Shown: positions 17,080 through 25,543 of the stretch, piece after piece
How positions within the stretch are numbered: the first letter of the stretch is position 1
Layout of the letters: each line of letters begins with the position of its first letter
NCBI RefSeq assembly: GCF_001591165.1
Contig: NZ_BCUG01000017.1
Location: 52,885-116,884 of the forward strand
Direction of reading: 5' to 3'
Origin: Thauera butanivorans NBRC 103042
GTDB taxonomy: Bacteria; Pseudomonadota; Gammaproteobacteria; Burkholderiales; Rhodocyclaceae
DNA length: 64,000 nucleotides
Position numbers and translations under genes: made by a program
The notes under the pieces: model-generated
Told to the model about the DNA's origin: nothing
The model's input: the letters and a program-made list of their open reading frames with translations, nothing else
The model's database searches: none

Positions 17080-18705
17080 TCAGGCGCTGCGCAGCCCCAG
17101 CAGCCGCGTCAGCAGGATGGCGCCGAGTGGCAGCAGCAGGCCGACCAGGGTCACGGTGACGAGCAGGGCGCCCAGGTGGCCGTAGTCGGCGGGCGTGGCG
17201 ACGATACCGGTGGCGGCGTCCTTCACCTCGCGGGTGATGGTGAAGATCTGGTTCAGGTACTTGGTGCCGAGTTGCGAGGCCGACAGCGCCAGGTTGGTGA
17301 AGGAGGCCATCACGGCGAAGAAGGTCGCCTTCAGGTGGGACGGCGCGGAATTGGCGATCCACGCCAGCATCGGCACCATCGAGACTTGGCCGAGCGGCGA
17401 TTCGAGCGCGGTGTTGGCGAGCGCGATGAAGCGCGCGTCCACCACGCCGCCGGTATGGGCGGCAGTCCATTCGTGCAGGCCGTGGAACATGCCGATGGCG
17501 GGCAGCGACAGCAGGGTCGAGGCGAGCGTCAGGAAGATGACGATGTCGACGATGGTCTTTTCCGCCATGAAGCGGCGGAACAGGAACAGGCCGGCCAGCG
17601 TCAGGGTGCTGACGAGCAGGTCGAGGCGGGACAGGAAGCTCTGGTCGAAACCGAGTTCGTCGATCATCCACCAGGTCATGCCGGCACCGGGCAGCGGCAG
17701 CGCGCGGAAGGCGAAGATGACGATGATGGTGCCGAGCAGCGTGCGCGCGGCCTCGGGCGAGAGTTCGCGCAGCAGCCGGTGGATCATGAAACCGATGATG
17801 GCGAAGGAGGTGGCGAAGATGATTTCCTGCGCATAGGCGAAGCCGGACAGGCCGACGCCGATGCTCAGGGCGACGAAGGCCGCGCTGCCGCCCAGGATCC
17901 ACCAGTTGGCCTGGGTTTTTTCTTCCGGCGCATGAAGCATGCGCTCGATGTCGGCGGAGCTGTGCCCGCGTGCGGCCAGCCGGCGTGCTTCGCGGCGCTT
18001 GAGAACGCCCGCCAGCACCACGCCGCTGACCGACAGCAGCGGGATGACGAGCGCCAGTTCGTAGATGCGCAGGTAGATGGCGGCCTTGTCGGTTTCGGAC
18101 AGATTCTCCGAACCCTGGAACATCGCCACATTGACCAGCGACACCAGCACCGAGCCACCGATGATGGCGACGCGGCCCAGCATCTGCATGGTGGTGTGCA
18201 TCAGGCGCACGGTGCCGGCATCGATCGGCCGGCCGTGCTCATCGACGCGCGGCACGGCTTCGACCGTCATCGCGTCGGCGACCGCATCCTGCAGCACGTA
18301 GCCGACCGGCGACAGCAGCGTGGACAGCACGAACCAGGCTTTGGCAGGCATCACCGCGCGCATCGCGTCCGGCTTGCCGACGAGGCCGATCATGATCAGC
18401 AGGCTGACGGCGATCAGCGCGGCGCCCAGATAGACCAGCCCGGCCTTGTAGCGCCACAGCAGGTCGACCAGGTGGCCGATCGGCATTTTCAGCGACCACG
18501 GAATGTAGGCCCAGAAGGCAAGCGCGGCGAGGAAGGCCGCCGACAGGCCGAGATGGTCCTTGACGAAGAAGGTGCCGACGATGGCGGTCAAGGTCGATAC
18601 GCCTGCCGCGCAATACACCATCAGCGGCGGCAGGTAGGAGAGCCGCATTTCACGGCCGAGTTCGAGAATGTTGCGGTCTATCCAGCGCTGGAAGGCGGTC
18701 AGCAA
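17080..18705 (-). CDS. Large MFS-type transporter (folate/biopterin transporter-like)
   Basis: Inner-membrane transporter of 541 residues with about 12 hydrophobic segments. The pattern FWAYIPWSLKMPIGHLVDLLWRYKAG near residues 63-88, the QDAVADAMTVEAVPR segment (159-173) and the late LALSASQLGTKYLN fit the BT1-like branch of the major facilitator superfamily. The substrate is not determined; pterin or folate transport is known for some relatives only. A charged cytoplasmic loop (about 245-275) contains many Arg and Lys. It ends a run of six minus-strand membrane protein genes. Confidence 0.75.
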   Translation of the reverse strand: MLTAFQRWIDRNILELGREMRLSYLPPLMVYCAAGVSTLTAIVGTFFVKDHLGLSAAFLAALAFWAYIPWSLKMPIGHLVDLLWRYKAGLVYLGAALIAVSLLIMIGLVGKPDAMRAVMPAKAWFVLSTLLSPVGYVLQDAVADAMTVEAVPRVDEHGRPIDAGTVRLMHTTMQMLGRVAIIGGSVLVSLVNVAMFQGSENLSETDKAAIYLRIYELALVIPLLSVSGVVLAGVLKRREARRLAARGHSSADIERMLHAPEEKTQANWWILGGSAAFVALSIGVGLSGFAYAQEIIFATSFAIIGFMIHRLLRELSPEAARTLLGTIIVIFAFRALPLPGAGMTWWMIDELGFDQSFLSRLDLLVSTLTLAGLFLFRRFMAEKTIVDIVIFLTLASTLLSLPAIGMFHGLHEWTAAHTGGVVDARFIALANTALESPLGQVSMVPMLAWIANSAPSHLKATFFAVMASFTNLALSASQLGTKYLNQIFTITREVKDAATGIVATPADYGHLGALLVTVTLVGLLLPLGAILLTRLLGLRSA

Positions 18706-18756
18706 GCGTGCGTCCTCGGCATCGATTCGTTACGGCGCCAGGCGTGGAGGGGAAGC

Positions 18757-19491
18757 TCAGCGACCGAGCAACCGCTCCAGCCAGGGCATGATCCAGGGCA
18801 GGGACAGCGCGGTGAGGAGACCGTTCAGTCCCATCGCCAGCGCGGCGAAGGCGCCCGCCTGCTCGCTGACCTGGAAGGCCCGTGCAGTGCCGATGCCGTG
18901 CGATGCCAGGCCGATGGCAAAGCCGCGGACGGCGTAGTCGTCGATGCGCAGCCAGCGGTAGAGATAGGGGGCACAGACGGCACCGAGCACGCCGGTCAGC
19001 ATCACCAGCGCCGCGGCCAGCGCCGGCAGGCCGCCGAGCGGCTCCGCCACCGCCATCGCGATCGGCATGGTCACGCTCTTGGGCGCGAGCGACATCAGCG
19101 AAGGCTGGCTGGCACCGAGCAGGGCGCCGATGCCATAGGCCGACAGTGCGGCCGTCAGCGAACCGACCGCCAGCGCGATCATCAGCGGCCCGGCCATCGC
19201 CTTCAGGCGCGGCCACTGGGCGTAGAGCGGGATGGCGAGCGCCACCGTTGCCGGGCCGAGCAGGAAATGCACGAACTGGGCACCGTCGAAATAGGCGCCA
19301 TAGTCCATGCCGCTCAGGGCCAGCACCGTGGCCACCATCATGATCGCGAGCATCACCGGGTTGGCGAGGGGGTGGTAGCCGGCACGCTTGTACAGCCAGA
19401 AGGCGGCCTGGTAGGCGACCAGCGTCAGCGTCAGGCCCAGCAGCGGCGAGGCCGACAGGTAGACCCAGAGTTCGGTCAGGCGGGGGGTCAT
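18757..19491 (-). CDS. lrgB: LrgB family membrane protein
   Basis: Integral membrane protein of 244 residues of the LrgB/CidB family. Conserved segments include LLGPATVALAIPLY (75-88), SVTMPIAMAVAEPLGG (138-153) and the C-terminal ASHGIGTARAF. With LrgA it forms a system linked in other bacteria to murein hydrolase control, cell lysis, or pyruvate/glycolate transport. The start ATG at 19491 overlaps the lrgA stop (ATGA), so the two are translationally coupled. Confidence 0.92.
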   Translation of the reverse strand: MTPRLTELWVYLSASPLLGLTLTLVAYQAAFWLYKRAGYHPLANPVMLAIMMVATVLALSGMDYGAYFDGAQFVHFLLGPATVALAIPLYAQWPRLKAMAGPLMIALAVGSLTAALSAYGIGALLGASQPSLMSLAPKSVTMPIAMAVAEPLGGLPALAAALVMLTGVLGAVCAPYLYRWLRIDDYAVRGFAIGLASHGIGTARAFQVSEQAGAFAALAMGLNGLLTALSLPWIMPWLERLLGR

Positions 19492-19850
19492 GGTTGTGCG
19501 CTCCCGCCGGCCTTGCGCCGCTTGATCAGCGCGTCGAGCACCAGCGCGGTGACGACGATGGCAAGGAAGGTGCTGCCGACCAGCGCGGCGGCCAGCGGCA
19601 GCCATTCGGCCGCGATCAGGTCGCCATAGAGCACGATGCCGGTGCCGCCGGGGATGAACAGCAAGGACAGGTGCTGCAACAGCTTGCCGGCGGACTGGCG
19701 CAGGTTTTCGCCCGGCCCGCCGCGCAGCAGCAGGGCGAGGAAGAGCAGTGCCATGCCGATCACCGGGCCGGGCACCGGCAGGCCGAGCCCGCGTGCGATG
19801 ACTTCGCCGGCGAGCTGGAACACGAGTAGCAGGGTAAGGGCTGCGATCAT
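19488..19850 (-). CDS. lrgA: LrgA/CidA family holin-like protein
   Basis: Holin-like membrane protein of 120 residues with four hydrophobic segments. Family hallmarks are LGLPVPGPVIGMALLFLAL (22-40) and LLFIPGGTGIVLYGDLI (63-79). It overlaps lrgB by four bases. The function in proteobacteria is unsettled: some pairs export or import small carboxylates, others modulate lysis. Confidence 0.92.
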   Translation of the reverse strand: MIAALTLLLVFQLAGEVIARGLGLPVPGPVIGMALLFLALLLRGGPGENLRQSAGKLLQHLSLLFIPGGTGIVLYGDLIAAEWLPLAAALVGSTFLAIVVTALVLDALIKRRKAGGSAQP

Positions 19851-19907
19851 GGGATTCGTGAATGTGGCGGAGGGTGGGGGTGGAAAAGGGGATGGCTCCG
19901 GCCGGGC

Positions 19908-20849
19908 CTATGCCGGCAGCAGCGCATGGCCCGCAGTGCGCAGCGCGATGCCGCAGACAGCGCCCAGCGCGGCGGGTTTCCATACCCGGGCCACGCGTGG
20001 CCCGGCCGAGATCAGGACGGCGACGCCGGCCACGTCCAGCGGGTGGATCAGGAAGCCGGCACTGGCATTGAGGGTGGCCACGCTGGCCGCGCCGGATTTC
20101 AGCATCTCGTCCATCACGCCCATCATCGCCGTGCCGCCGGCGATGCACTTGGTCAGGGTCAGCAGGATCAGCGCGGGATCGATGCCGAGGAAATTCAGCA
20201 CTGGCGTCAGCGCGCCGGTCAGCGCGTCGATCGTGCCGCTGGCGCGCAGCGCCATCACGGCCACCAGTGCCAGCACCAGCATCGGGATCGAGCCGACGGA
20301 AATCTTGAAGGCTTCGGCGCCGGCACGGTTGATGACGTCGAGCACGCCCTTGGCATCGTCGGCGACGCGGTGGTGCAGGGTTTCGTCGAGCTTCGCTTCG
20401 CTTGCCGACAGGCGGCGGCCGAAGCCATGGTAGGTCACTGCCGCGGCGACGATGCCGCCCGCCAGCGACAGCAGCAGCGCCGGCCCGAAGGACAGGCCCA
20501 TCGCGGCCATCGGGAAGGTGACGTTGGCCTGCGCCATCGCCATCACCAGCGCCAGCGTGGCAGCGAGGTGGCGGTCCGAGGCGCCGCGACTTTCCATCAT
20601 CGTCAGCGTCGCGATCGGCGCGGCGAAGCTGACGAAGTTGATCTGCACGGCGGCGAACACCCCCAGCCCGGTCAGGCCGGCCGGCCGCAGCAGCGGGGCG
20701 AGCCGGGCGACGAGCCAGTCGAGCATGCCGCGTGCTTCGAGCAGGCGCATCAGCGACAGCATCACGACCATGATGGGCAGCAGCACGAACAGCGCCAGCT
20801 CCACCGCGGAGCGGCCAGCCTCGAGGATGATCTGGGTGAGGAGGTCCAT
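19908..20849 (-). CDS. GATE/nucleoside-recognition domain membrane protein
   Basis: Multi-pass membrane protein of 313 residues with two copies of the nucleoside-recognition (GATE) type domain, one around 30-130 and one around 190-290. Typical pieces are APLLRPAGLTGLGVFAAVQINFV and the repeat-like LTPVLNFLGIDPALILLTL. Related proteins include spore maturation SpmA/SpmB and YjiH. The substrate is unknown. It lies between the EamA and LrgAB genes, all on the minus strand. Confidence 0.75.
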   Translation of the reverse strand: MDLLTQIILEAGRSAVELALFVLLPIMVVMLSLMRLLEARGMLDWLVARLAPLLRPAGLTGLGVFAAVQINFVSFAAPIATLTMMESRGASDRHLAATLALVMAMAQANVTFPMAAMGLSFGPALLLSLAGGIVAAAVTYHGFGRRLSASEAKLDETLHHRVADDAKGVLDVINRAGAEAFKISVGSIPMLVLALVAVMALRASGTIDALTGALTPVLNFLGIDPALILLTLTKCIAGGTAMMGVMDEMLKSGAASVATLNASAGFLIHPLDVAGVAVLISAGPRVARVWKPAALGAVCGIALRTAGHALLPA

Positions 20850-20971
20850 GGTCTTGGGGTGGCGGGCTGGCGAAGAGCCTCGAGCTGAAGGGATGCGTGG
20901 CGGCGCGGGGGTCGATGATAAAGGCTGGCAGGGCGGCGGTCGAATGCTGGCAAGCGGCGAGGGCCGCGCAC

Positions 20972-21931
20972 TCAGCCTTCAGCCCGCCCGTCCTGGCCAC
21001 GGCGGAACACCCGCACGCCGAAACTGACGCCCGCCACCAGCAGCGCGATGCCGGCTGCCTCCGCCAGCGTGGGCCAGCGCTGGTACCAGATGAAGGCATA
21101 GAGCAGGGCTGCGAGCGTTTCGAACACGATCATCTGGCCCACCAGGGCGGCGGGCAGCAGGTGGCTGGCCTTGTTCCACAGCAAGGTGCCGAGCCAGGAG
21201 GCGGCGAGACCGAGCAGCAGGCACATGCCGGCGAAGAGTGCCGGCCGCGGGCCCAGCGGCCAGTCGAAGCTGCTGCCGGGCACCAGCTCGTTCCATGCCG
21301 CGTAGCCGATGCCGGCCAGCAGCGCGATCGGCAAGGTCGCGAGCCCCTGGGCGGTGGCCCAGGGGCGCGACAGGCCCGGACCGCGTGCGCGCAGCCAGCG
21401 ACTGTTGCGGATCGGATACCAGGTCCAGCAGGCAAGGGCCAGGACGGCAAAGGCGAGTCCCGGCAGGGTATCCGTGTGCAGGCTGGCGTCGGCTCCGCCA
21501 CCGCTGTCGCCATGCACGACCAGCAGCCCGGCCAGGATCAGTACCAGCGGCAGCAGCAGCCGCGACCAGCGTACGGCGTCCCCGCCGCCGCGGTCGGCGA
21601 GGTTGGCGCACACGGCGATCACCACCGGCAGCGTGCCGATGATCAGCGTGGGCAGCGGCGCGCCGGCAAGCTGGATGGCGGTGGCCAGGGTGGCGTAGTA
21701 GAGCAGGTTGCCGACCAGTGCCAGTCTGGCGGCCTCGATCCAGTCGGCGCGGCTCAGGCGGCCGAGGGCGTGACGGTCGAACCAGGCCAGGCCGAGCGCG
21801 AGGACGCCGAAGGCGAGGTAGCGGCCCACGGCGAGCATGAAACCCGGGTATTCGCCCAGCACCAGCGGGGCGAGGAACACCAGCCCCCATAGCAGGCCGG
21901 CGCCGAGCGCGGCGAGCAGGCCGGCAAGCAT
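20972..21931 (-). CDS. EamA/DMT family transporter
   Basis: Drug/metabolite transporter superfamily permease of 319 residues with about ten transmembrane helices arranged as two EamA repeats (roughly 5-140 and 160-300). LLWGLVFLAPLVLGEYPG opens the first repeat; LGLAASWLGTLLWNKA belongs to the second. Such proteins export amino acids or other small metabolites; the substrate here is unknown. It starts four bases after the TauE/SafE-family gene stop, implying cotranscription. Confidence 0.8.
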   Translation of the reverse strand: MLAGLLAALGAGLLWGLVFLAPLVLGEYPGFMLAVGRYLAFGVLALGLAWFDRHALGRLSRADWIEAARLALVGNLLYYATLATAIQLAGAPLPTLIIGTLPVVIAVCANLADRGGGDAVRWSRLLLPLVLILAGLLVVHGDSGGGADASLHTDTLPGLAFAVLALACWTWYPIRNSRWLRARGPGLSRPWATAQGLATLPIALLAGIGYAAWNELVPGSSFDWPLGPRPALFAGMCLLLGLAASWLGTLLWNKASHLLPAALVGQMIVFETLAALLYAFIWYQRWPTLAEAAGIALLVAGVSFGVRVFRRGQDGRAEG

Positions 21932-21935
21932 GCTT

Positions 21936-22718
21936 TCAGAGCGCCTTGCCGAAGTAATAGACCGTCAGTACGCTGCCGACGCCGATGATGAAGCGCCGCA
22001 GCCAGATCGCCGGGACCTTGCGGGCAACGGCCGCGCCCCAGTAGCCGCCGACGGTGCCGGTCAGGATCATGATGATGGTGTGCGGCCACGACACCGCGCC
22101 GGCGATGACGAAGGTGAGCACCGCCACGCTGTAGATGATGGCCGACAGCCAGTTCTTCAGCGCGTTGATCTCGAGCACGTCCTTGAAGCCCTGGATGGCG
22201 AGCGCGGCGATCATCAGGATGCCCATGCCGGCGCCGAAGAAGCCGCCGTAGATCGACACCACCAGCTGGAAAGCGAAGCCGCCCGGGCCGATGTGGTGTT
22301 CATCCGTTCCGGCGGGCGTGGGTTTCCAGCGCTTGACCAGTGCAGAGATCTGGTTGCTGAAGGCGAACAGCACCGTGGCGGCCAGAAGCAGCCACGGAAT
22401 CAGCCGGGAGAAGGATTCGTTAGACGTCGCCAGCAGCAGCAGGCCGCCGGCGATGCCGCCGATGAAGGCGACGACCGACAGCATCGGCAGGCTCTTCGAG
22501 AAGCGCTTGAGTTCGCGGCGGAAGGCCCAGGCGCCGGCAAGGCTGCCTGGCCACAGCGCGACCGCGTTGCTGGCATTGGCGATGACCGGCGGTACGCCGA
22601 CCGCGAGCAGCGCCGGGAACGAGAAGAAGGTGCCGCCGCCGGCGACCGAGTTCACCGCACCGGCAGCAAATGCGGCAATGCCGATGAGGGCGATTTCGAA
22701 GAGGTCGAGGCCGGCCAT
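21936..22718 (-). CDS. TauE/SafE (TSUP) family permease
   Basis: Membrane protein of 260 residues with seven to eight helices, of the sulfite exporter TauE/SafE family. Recognisable are the opening GIAAFAAGAVNSVAGGGTFFSFPALL (14-39) and the internal repeat SIYGGFFGAGMGILMIAAL (150-168). Family members move sulfite, sulfonates, sulfoacetate or other organic anions; a link to Sox sulfur oxidation elsewhere in the window is conceivable but unproven. First gene of the minus-strand membrane run. Confidence 0.85.
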   Translation of the reverse strand: MAGLDLFEIALIGIAAFAAGAVNSVAGGGTFFSFPALLAVGVPPVIANASNAVALWPGSLAGAWAFRRELKRFSKSLPMLSVVAFIGGIAGGLLLLATSNESFSRLIPWLLLAATVLFAFSNQISALVKRWKPTPAGTDEHHIGPGGFAFQLVVSIYGGFFGAGMGILMIAALAIQGFKDVLEINALKNWLSAIIYSVAVLTFVIAGAVSWPHTIIMILTGTVGGYWGAAVARKVPAIWLRRFIIGVGSVLTVYYFGKAL

Positions 22719-22785
22719 GGCGGGATGAGCGGAAAGACGGGAGGTTCAGGTGCGGGCGCCGGCATGCGGCAGCGTTGGCGCGGCT

Positions 22786-22805
22786 GCCGGGGGCATGCCC
22801 CCGGC
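22786..22805. repeat. Perfect 20-base GC palindrome upstream of the TSUP gene
   Basis: GCCGGGGGCATGCCCCCGGC is its own reverse complement. It lies 68 bases before the TSUP start on the minus strand, in what would be its leader. It may fold in RNA or be a protein site; no T-run follows. Confidence 0.5.
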
Positions 22806-22943
22806 GTCGCGTTCTGATTGGAGCGTGTCTCCTCCTGCCCCGAATGGGGGCGAAGTGTAGTGCAGGCGACCAAAAAAATGAACATGGGCGAAAAAGTTTT
22901 TTTCATCGATTTTGCGAACTCGGAATCAAAAATCGGGCTTTGC

Positions 22944-22972
22944 TTGAAACTGCCGTGGCAATGGGCTATAGT
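22944..22972 (+). promoter_or_regulatory. Sigma-70 promoter of tRNA-Thr
   Basis: TTGAAA (22944-22949), a 17-base spacer and TATAGT (22967-22972) place the transcription start near 22979, a few bases before the mature tRNA at 22984. Confidence 0.8.
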
Positions 22973-22983
22973 CCGCGCCCTCA

Positions 22984-23059
22984 GCCGGCATAGCTCAGTT
23001 GGTAGAGCAGCGCATTCGTAATGCGAAGGTCGGGGGTTCGACTCCTCTTGCCGGCACCA
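22984..23059 (+). tRNA. tRNA-Thr (anticodon CGT)
   Basis: A 76-base cloverleaf with acceptor GCCGGCA/TGCCGGC, D-arm GCTC-AGTTGGTA-GAGC, anticodon loop around TTCGTAA with CGT at 23017-23019, T-loop TTCGACT and an encoded CCA (23057-23059). The D-arm and anticodon arm match the Escherichia coli thrW pattern. It reads ACG codons. Confidence 0.97.
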
Positions 23060-23066
23060 GAATCAA

Positions 23067-23102
23067 GCAAAAAGGCCATTCCTTCGGGGCTGGCCTTTTT
23101 GC
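23067..23102. terminator. Bidirectional terminator after tRNA-Thr
   Basis: GCAAAAAGGCCA (23067-23078) and TGGCCTTTTTGC (23091-23102) form a perfect 12-bp stem. The T-run works for the plus strand and the A-run for the minus strand. Confidence 0.85.
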
Positions 23103-23211
23103 TTTTCCGGTTCCGGCCGCGGGGGCCTGTTGCTGCGGCGCGCGGCCTGCGTGCAGAAAAGGAAGGGCATGGTGATGGTCGTCGTCGGGGCTCACATGGG
23201 TGGAGCCGGGC

Positions 23212-24462
23212 ATGCAGGCTGATTCCTCTGGGGTACGCAGCGCCTTGCCCGGCCCGATCCGCGCGCTGGGGCACCGCAACTTCCGCTATTACTTCCTGGG
23301 GCAGGTGGTATCGATCCTCGGCACCTGGATACAGCAGGTGGCGATGTCGTGGCTGGTCTATCGGCTGACCGGGTCGGTGGCGCTGCTCGGCATCACCACG
23401 TTTGCCGCGCTGGTGCCGATGCTGGTGGTGGCCCCCCTGGCGGGGGCCTGGATCGACCGCCACGACAAGCGCCGGCTGCTGATCCTGGTGCAGGGCTTGC
23501 TGGCGCTGCAGGCCCTGTCGCTGGCAGTGCTGACCCGGTTCGAACTGGTCGGACCGGACCTGCTGGTCGCGATGTCGGTGCTGCTGGGGGGGTTGAATGC
23601 CTTCGATACGCCGCTGCGGCAGTCGCAGATCAACAGCTTCGTCGGCAACCGGGCCGATCTGCCGAATGCCCTGGCGCTGAATGCGATGGCCTTCAATTCG
23701 GGGCGTTTTCTCGGGCCGCCGCTGGCCGGACTGCTGCTCGGGCTGACTTCGGAGGCATTCTGCTTTGCGCTCAATGCCCTGTCGTTTGCCGCGCTGGCCT
23801 TCGGCGTGTGGCGGATTCGCGTGGCGCCATCGCCGCGCGCGAGCGGCAGCACGGCCTCGGTGTTCCGCGAAGGCCTGGCATATGTTTGGAGTACGTATGC
23901 GATCCGGACGCTGATCCTCACGCTGGCGATGACGAACCTGACGGCATCGAGCTATGCGGTATTGTTGCCGGTGTTCGCGAAGGATGTCTTCGCTGGCGAT
24001 GCGCGCATGCTCGGCATGCTGTGGGGGGCGGCCGGCGCGGGCGCCTTCCTCGGCACGGTGTTCCTTGCCACGCGCAAGCACCTGCCCGGCCTGGTGGAGG
24101 TGATCCTCAGCGGCGCGGCGATCGGTGCGCTGGGCCTGCTGGTGTTCTCGTACAACCGTTTCCTGCCCGTCTCGCTGCTGGCCATGGGCATGCTGGGCCT
24201 GGGCATCTCGATCGGCAACGTCGCCACCAACATGCTGTTGCAGACCCTGGCGCCCGACCATCTGCGGGGGCGGGTCGTGTCCTTCTTCAGTTCGACGCGC
24301 TTCGGTTTCGACGCCATCGGCGGTCTGCTTGCCGGCTTGCTGGCGGCACAGGTCGGCGCACAGCGGGCGATGCTGATCGAGGGGTTGGTACTGGCGATGT
24401 TCGTCGTCTGGGTGCTCGGCAGCCGAAGCCGCCTGCGCGATGAGGTCGTGAGCCGGGTCTGA
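23212..24462 (+). CDS. MFS transporter (EntS-like exporter family)
   Basis: Major facilitator permease of 416 residues with twelve helices. The start [23 protein letters not shown] and the loop [18 protein letters not shown] (motif A) place it with EntS-like and other uncharacterised exporters. ATG 23212 is chosen since GGAG lies six bases before; a GTG at 23200 is an alternative. The gene stands alone after the tRNA terminator. The substrate is not predictable. Confidence 0.82.
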   Translation: MQADSSGVRSALPGPIRALGHRNFRYYFLGQVVSILGTWIQQVAMSWLVYRLTGSVALLGITTFAALVPMLVVAPLAGAWIDRHDKRRLLILVQGLLALQALSLAVLTRFELVGPDLLVAMSVLLGGLNAFDTPLRQSQINSFVGNRADLPNALALNAMAFNSGRFLGPPLAGLLLGLTSEAFCFALNALSFAALAFGVWRIRVAPSPRASGSTASVFREGLAYVWSTYAIRTLILTLAMTNLTASSYAVLLPVFAKDVFAGDARMLGMLWGAAGAGAFLGTVFLATRKHLPGLVEVILSGAAIGALGLLVFSYNRFLPVSLLAMGMLGLGISIGNVATNMLLQTLAPDHLRGRVVSFFSSTRFGFDAIGGLLAGLLAAQVGAQRAMLIEGLVLAMFVVWVLGSRSRLRDEVVSRV

Positions 24463-24527
24463 GCGCAGATGGCGCCTTGGGGCCGTCCGGCGGGGAGGGG
24501 CGGGCCAGGGCGGAGGGTCGGTTGTTA

Positions 24528-24556
24528 TTGACGTTAACGTCAACGTGAACTATGTT
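24528..24556 (+). promoter_or_regulatory. Promoter with a 16-base palindromic operator before the SDR gene
   Basis: TTGACGTTAACGTCAA (24528-24543) is a perfect palindrome whose first six bases also serve as a -35 (TTGACG). A 17-base spacer leads to TATGTT (24551-24556) as -10. A repressor bound here would block RNA polymerase. The ACGT-centred half-sites resemble, from memory, sites of MerR-type LiuR regulators of branched-chain acyl-CoA catabolism; the identity is unproven. Confidence 0.6.
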
Positions 24557-24604
24557 TGCAGGCTGAGGTTCAGATATATCAGTCTACAGACGGGGAGGTT
24601 GGCG

Positions 24605-25372
24605 ATGCAGATCGAAAACGGTGTATTCGTTGTGACCGGCGGCGGCTCGGGCCTGGGTGCCGCGACGGCGCGCATGCTGGTGGGTGCGGGGGGCAGGGTC
24701 GTGCTGGCCGATGTCAATCGCGAGGCGGGAGAGGCGCTGGCCACCGAACTGGGTGCTGCCGCGGCCTTCGTCGCCACCGACGTCACCGACGAGGCGAGCG
24801 GCAAGGCGGCGATCGATCGTGCGGTGTCGGGCTTCGGCGGCCTGAACGGCCTCATCAACTGCGCCGGCGTGGCGCCGGCCGAAAAAGTCGTCGGCCGCGA
24901 GGCGCCGCATCGGCTGGATTCGTTCGCCCGTACCGTGTCGATCAACCTGATCGGCACCTTCAACATGATCCGGCTGGCGGCCGACGTCATGAGCAAGGCC
25001 GAGGCGGACGCCGGTGGCGAGCGGGGCGTGATCGTCAACACGGCGTCGGTTGCCGCGTTCGACGGGCAGATCGGGCAGGCAGGCTATGCCTCGTCCAAGG
25101 CCGGCGTGGTCGGGTTGACGCTGCCGGTGGCGCGCGAGCTGTCGCGCTTCGGTATCCGGGTCATGGCGATCGCGCCGGGCATCATGGAAACGCCGATGCT
25201 GATGGGGATGCCCCAGGAAGTGCAGGATTCGCTGGGCAAGATGGTTCCTTTCCCGTCGCGTCTCGGCAAGCCGGCCGAGTTCGCCGGGCTGGTGCGCCAC
25301 ATCATCGAGAACGCCTACCTGAACGGCGAGGTGATCCGCCTCGACGGTGCCATTCGCATGGCGGCAAAGTGA
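24605..25372 (+). CDS. SDR dehydrogenase, 3-hydroxyacyl-CoA dehydrogenase type II-like
   Basis: Short-chain dehydrogenase of 255 residues. The NAD-binding motif is [11 protein letters not shown] (11-21), the catalytic Ser is in NTASVAAF, and the YASSK motif supplies Tyr and Lys. The [15 protein letters not shown] and [18 protein letters not shown] segments are characteristic of 3-hydroxyacyl-CoA / 2-methyl-3-hydroxybutyryl-CoA dehydrogenases (HSD17B10 type). This suggests a role in fatty acid or isoleucine breakdown. The start at 24605 has GGGGAGG upstream. It stands alone behind the palindromic operator. Confidence 0.85.
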   Translation: MQIENGVFVVTGGGSGLGAATARMLVGAGGRVVLADVNREAGEALATELGAAAAFVATDVTDEASGKAAIDRAVSGFGGLNGLINCAGVAPAEKVVGREAPHRLDSFARTVSINLIGTFNMIRLAADVMSKAEADAGGERGVIVNTASVAAFDGQIGQAGYASSKAGVVGLTLPVARELSRFGIRVMAIAPGIMETPMLMGMPQEVQDSLGKMVPFPSRLGKPAEFAGLVRHIIENAYLNGEVIRLDGAIRMAAK

Positions 25373-25395
25373 GCATCGGGTGAGCTCCCCCGCCT

Positions 25396-25420
25396 GCGCT
25401 GCGGCGCACCGCCGCAGCGC
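25396..25420 (+). terminator. GC hairpin after the SDR gene
   Basis: GCGCTGCGGCG (25396-25406) and CGCCGCAGCGC (25410-25420) form a perfect 11-bp stem with a three-base loop. There is no T-run, so it is only terminator-like. Confidence 0.4.
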
Positions 25421-25492
25421 GCGGCCGTGCAATGGCCGGGCAGGGGGAAATGTGCTAAAAACGGGTCATCCCGACGGGCCGCCCCGTTTCGA

Positions 25493-25524
25493 CCGCCTCT
25501 GAAGGATGTGTCCTTCAGAGGCGG
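25493..25524 (+). repeat. Perfect 14-bp inverted repeat just upstream of ccoI
   Basis: CCGCCTCTGAAGGA (25493-25506), loop TGTG and TCCTTCAGAGGCGG (25511-25524). The stem ends 19 bases before the ccoI start. It lacks a T-run on either side, so a regulatory RNA hairpin or a protein site is as likely as termination. Confidence 0.6.
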
Positions 25525-25543
25525 CTTCACATTGCTGTTGCCG

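Noticed and set aside
14564..17185. Plus-strand frame of 873 codons opposite the EF-G-like gene
   Set aside because: Antisense shadow with Gly/Arg/Asp/His bias; the minus-strand GTPase has complete motifs.
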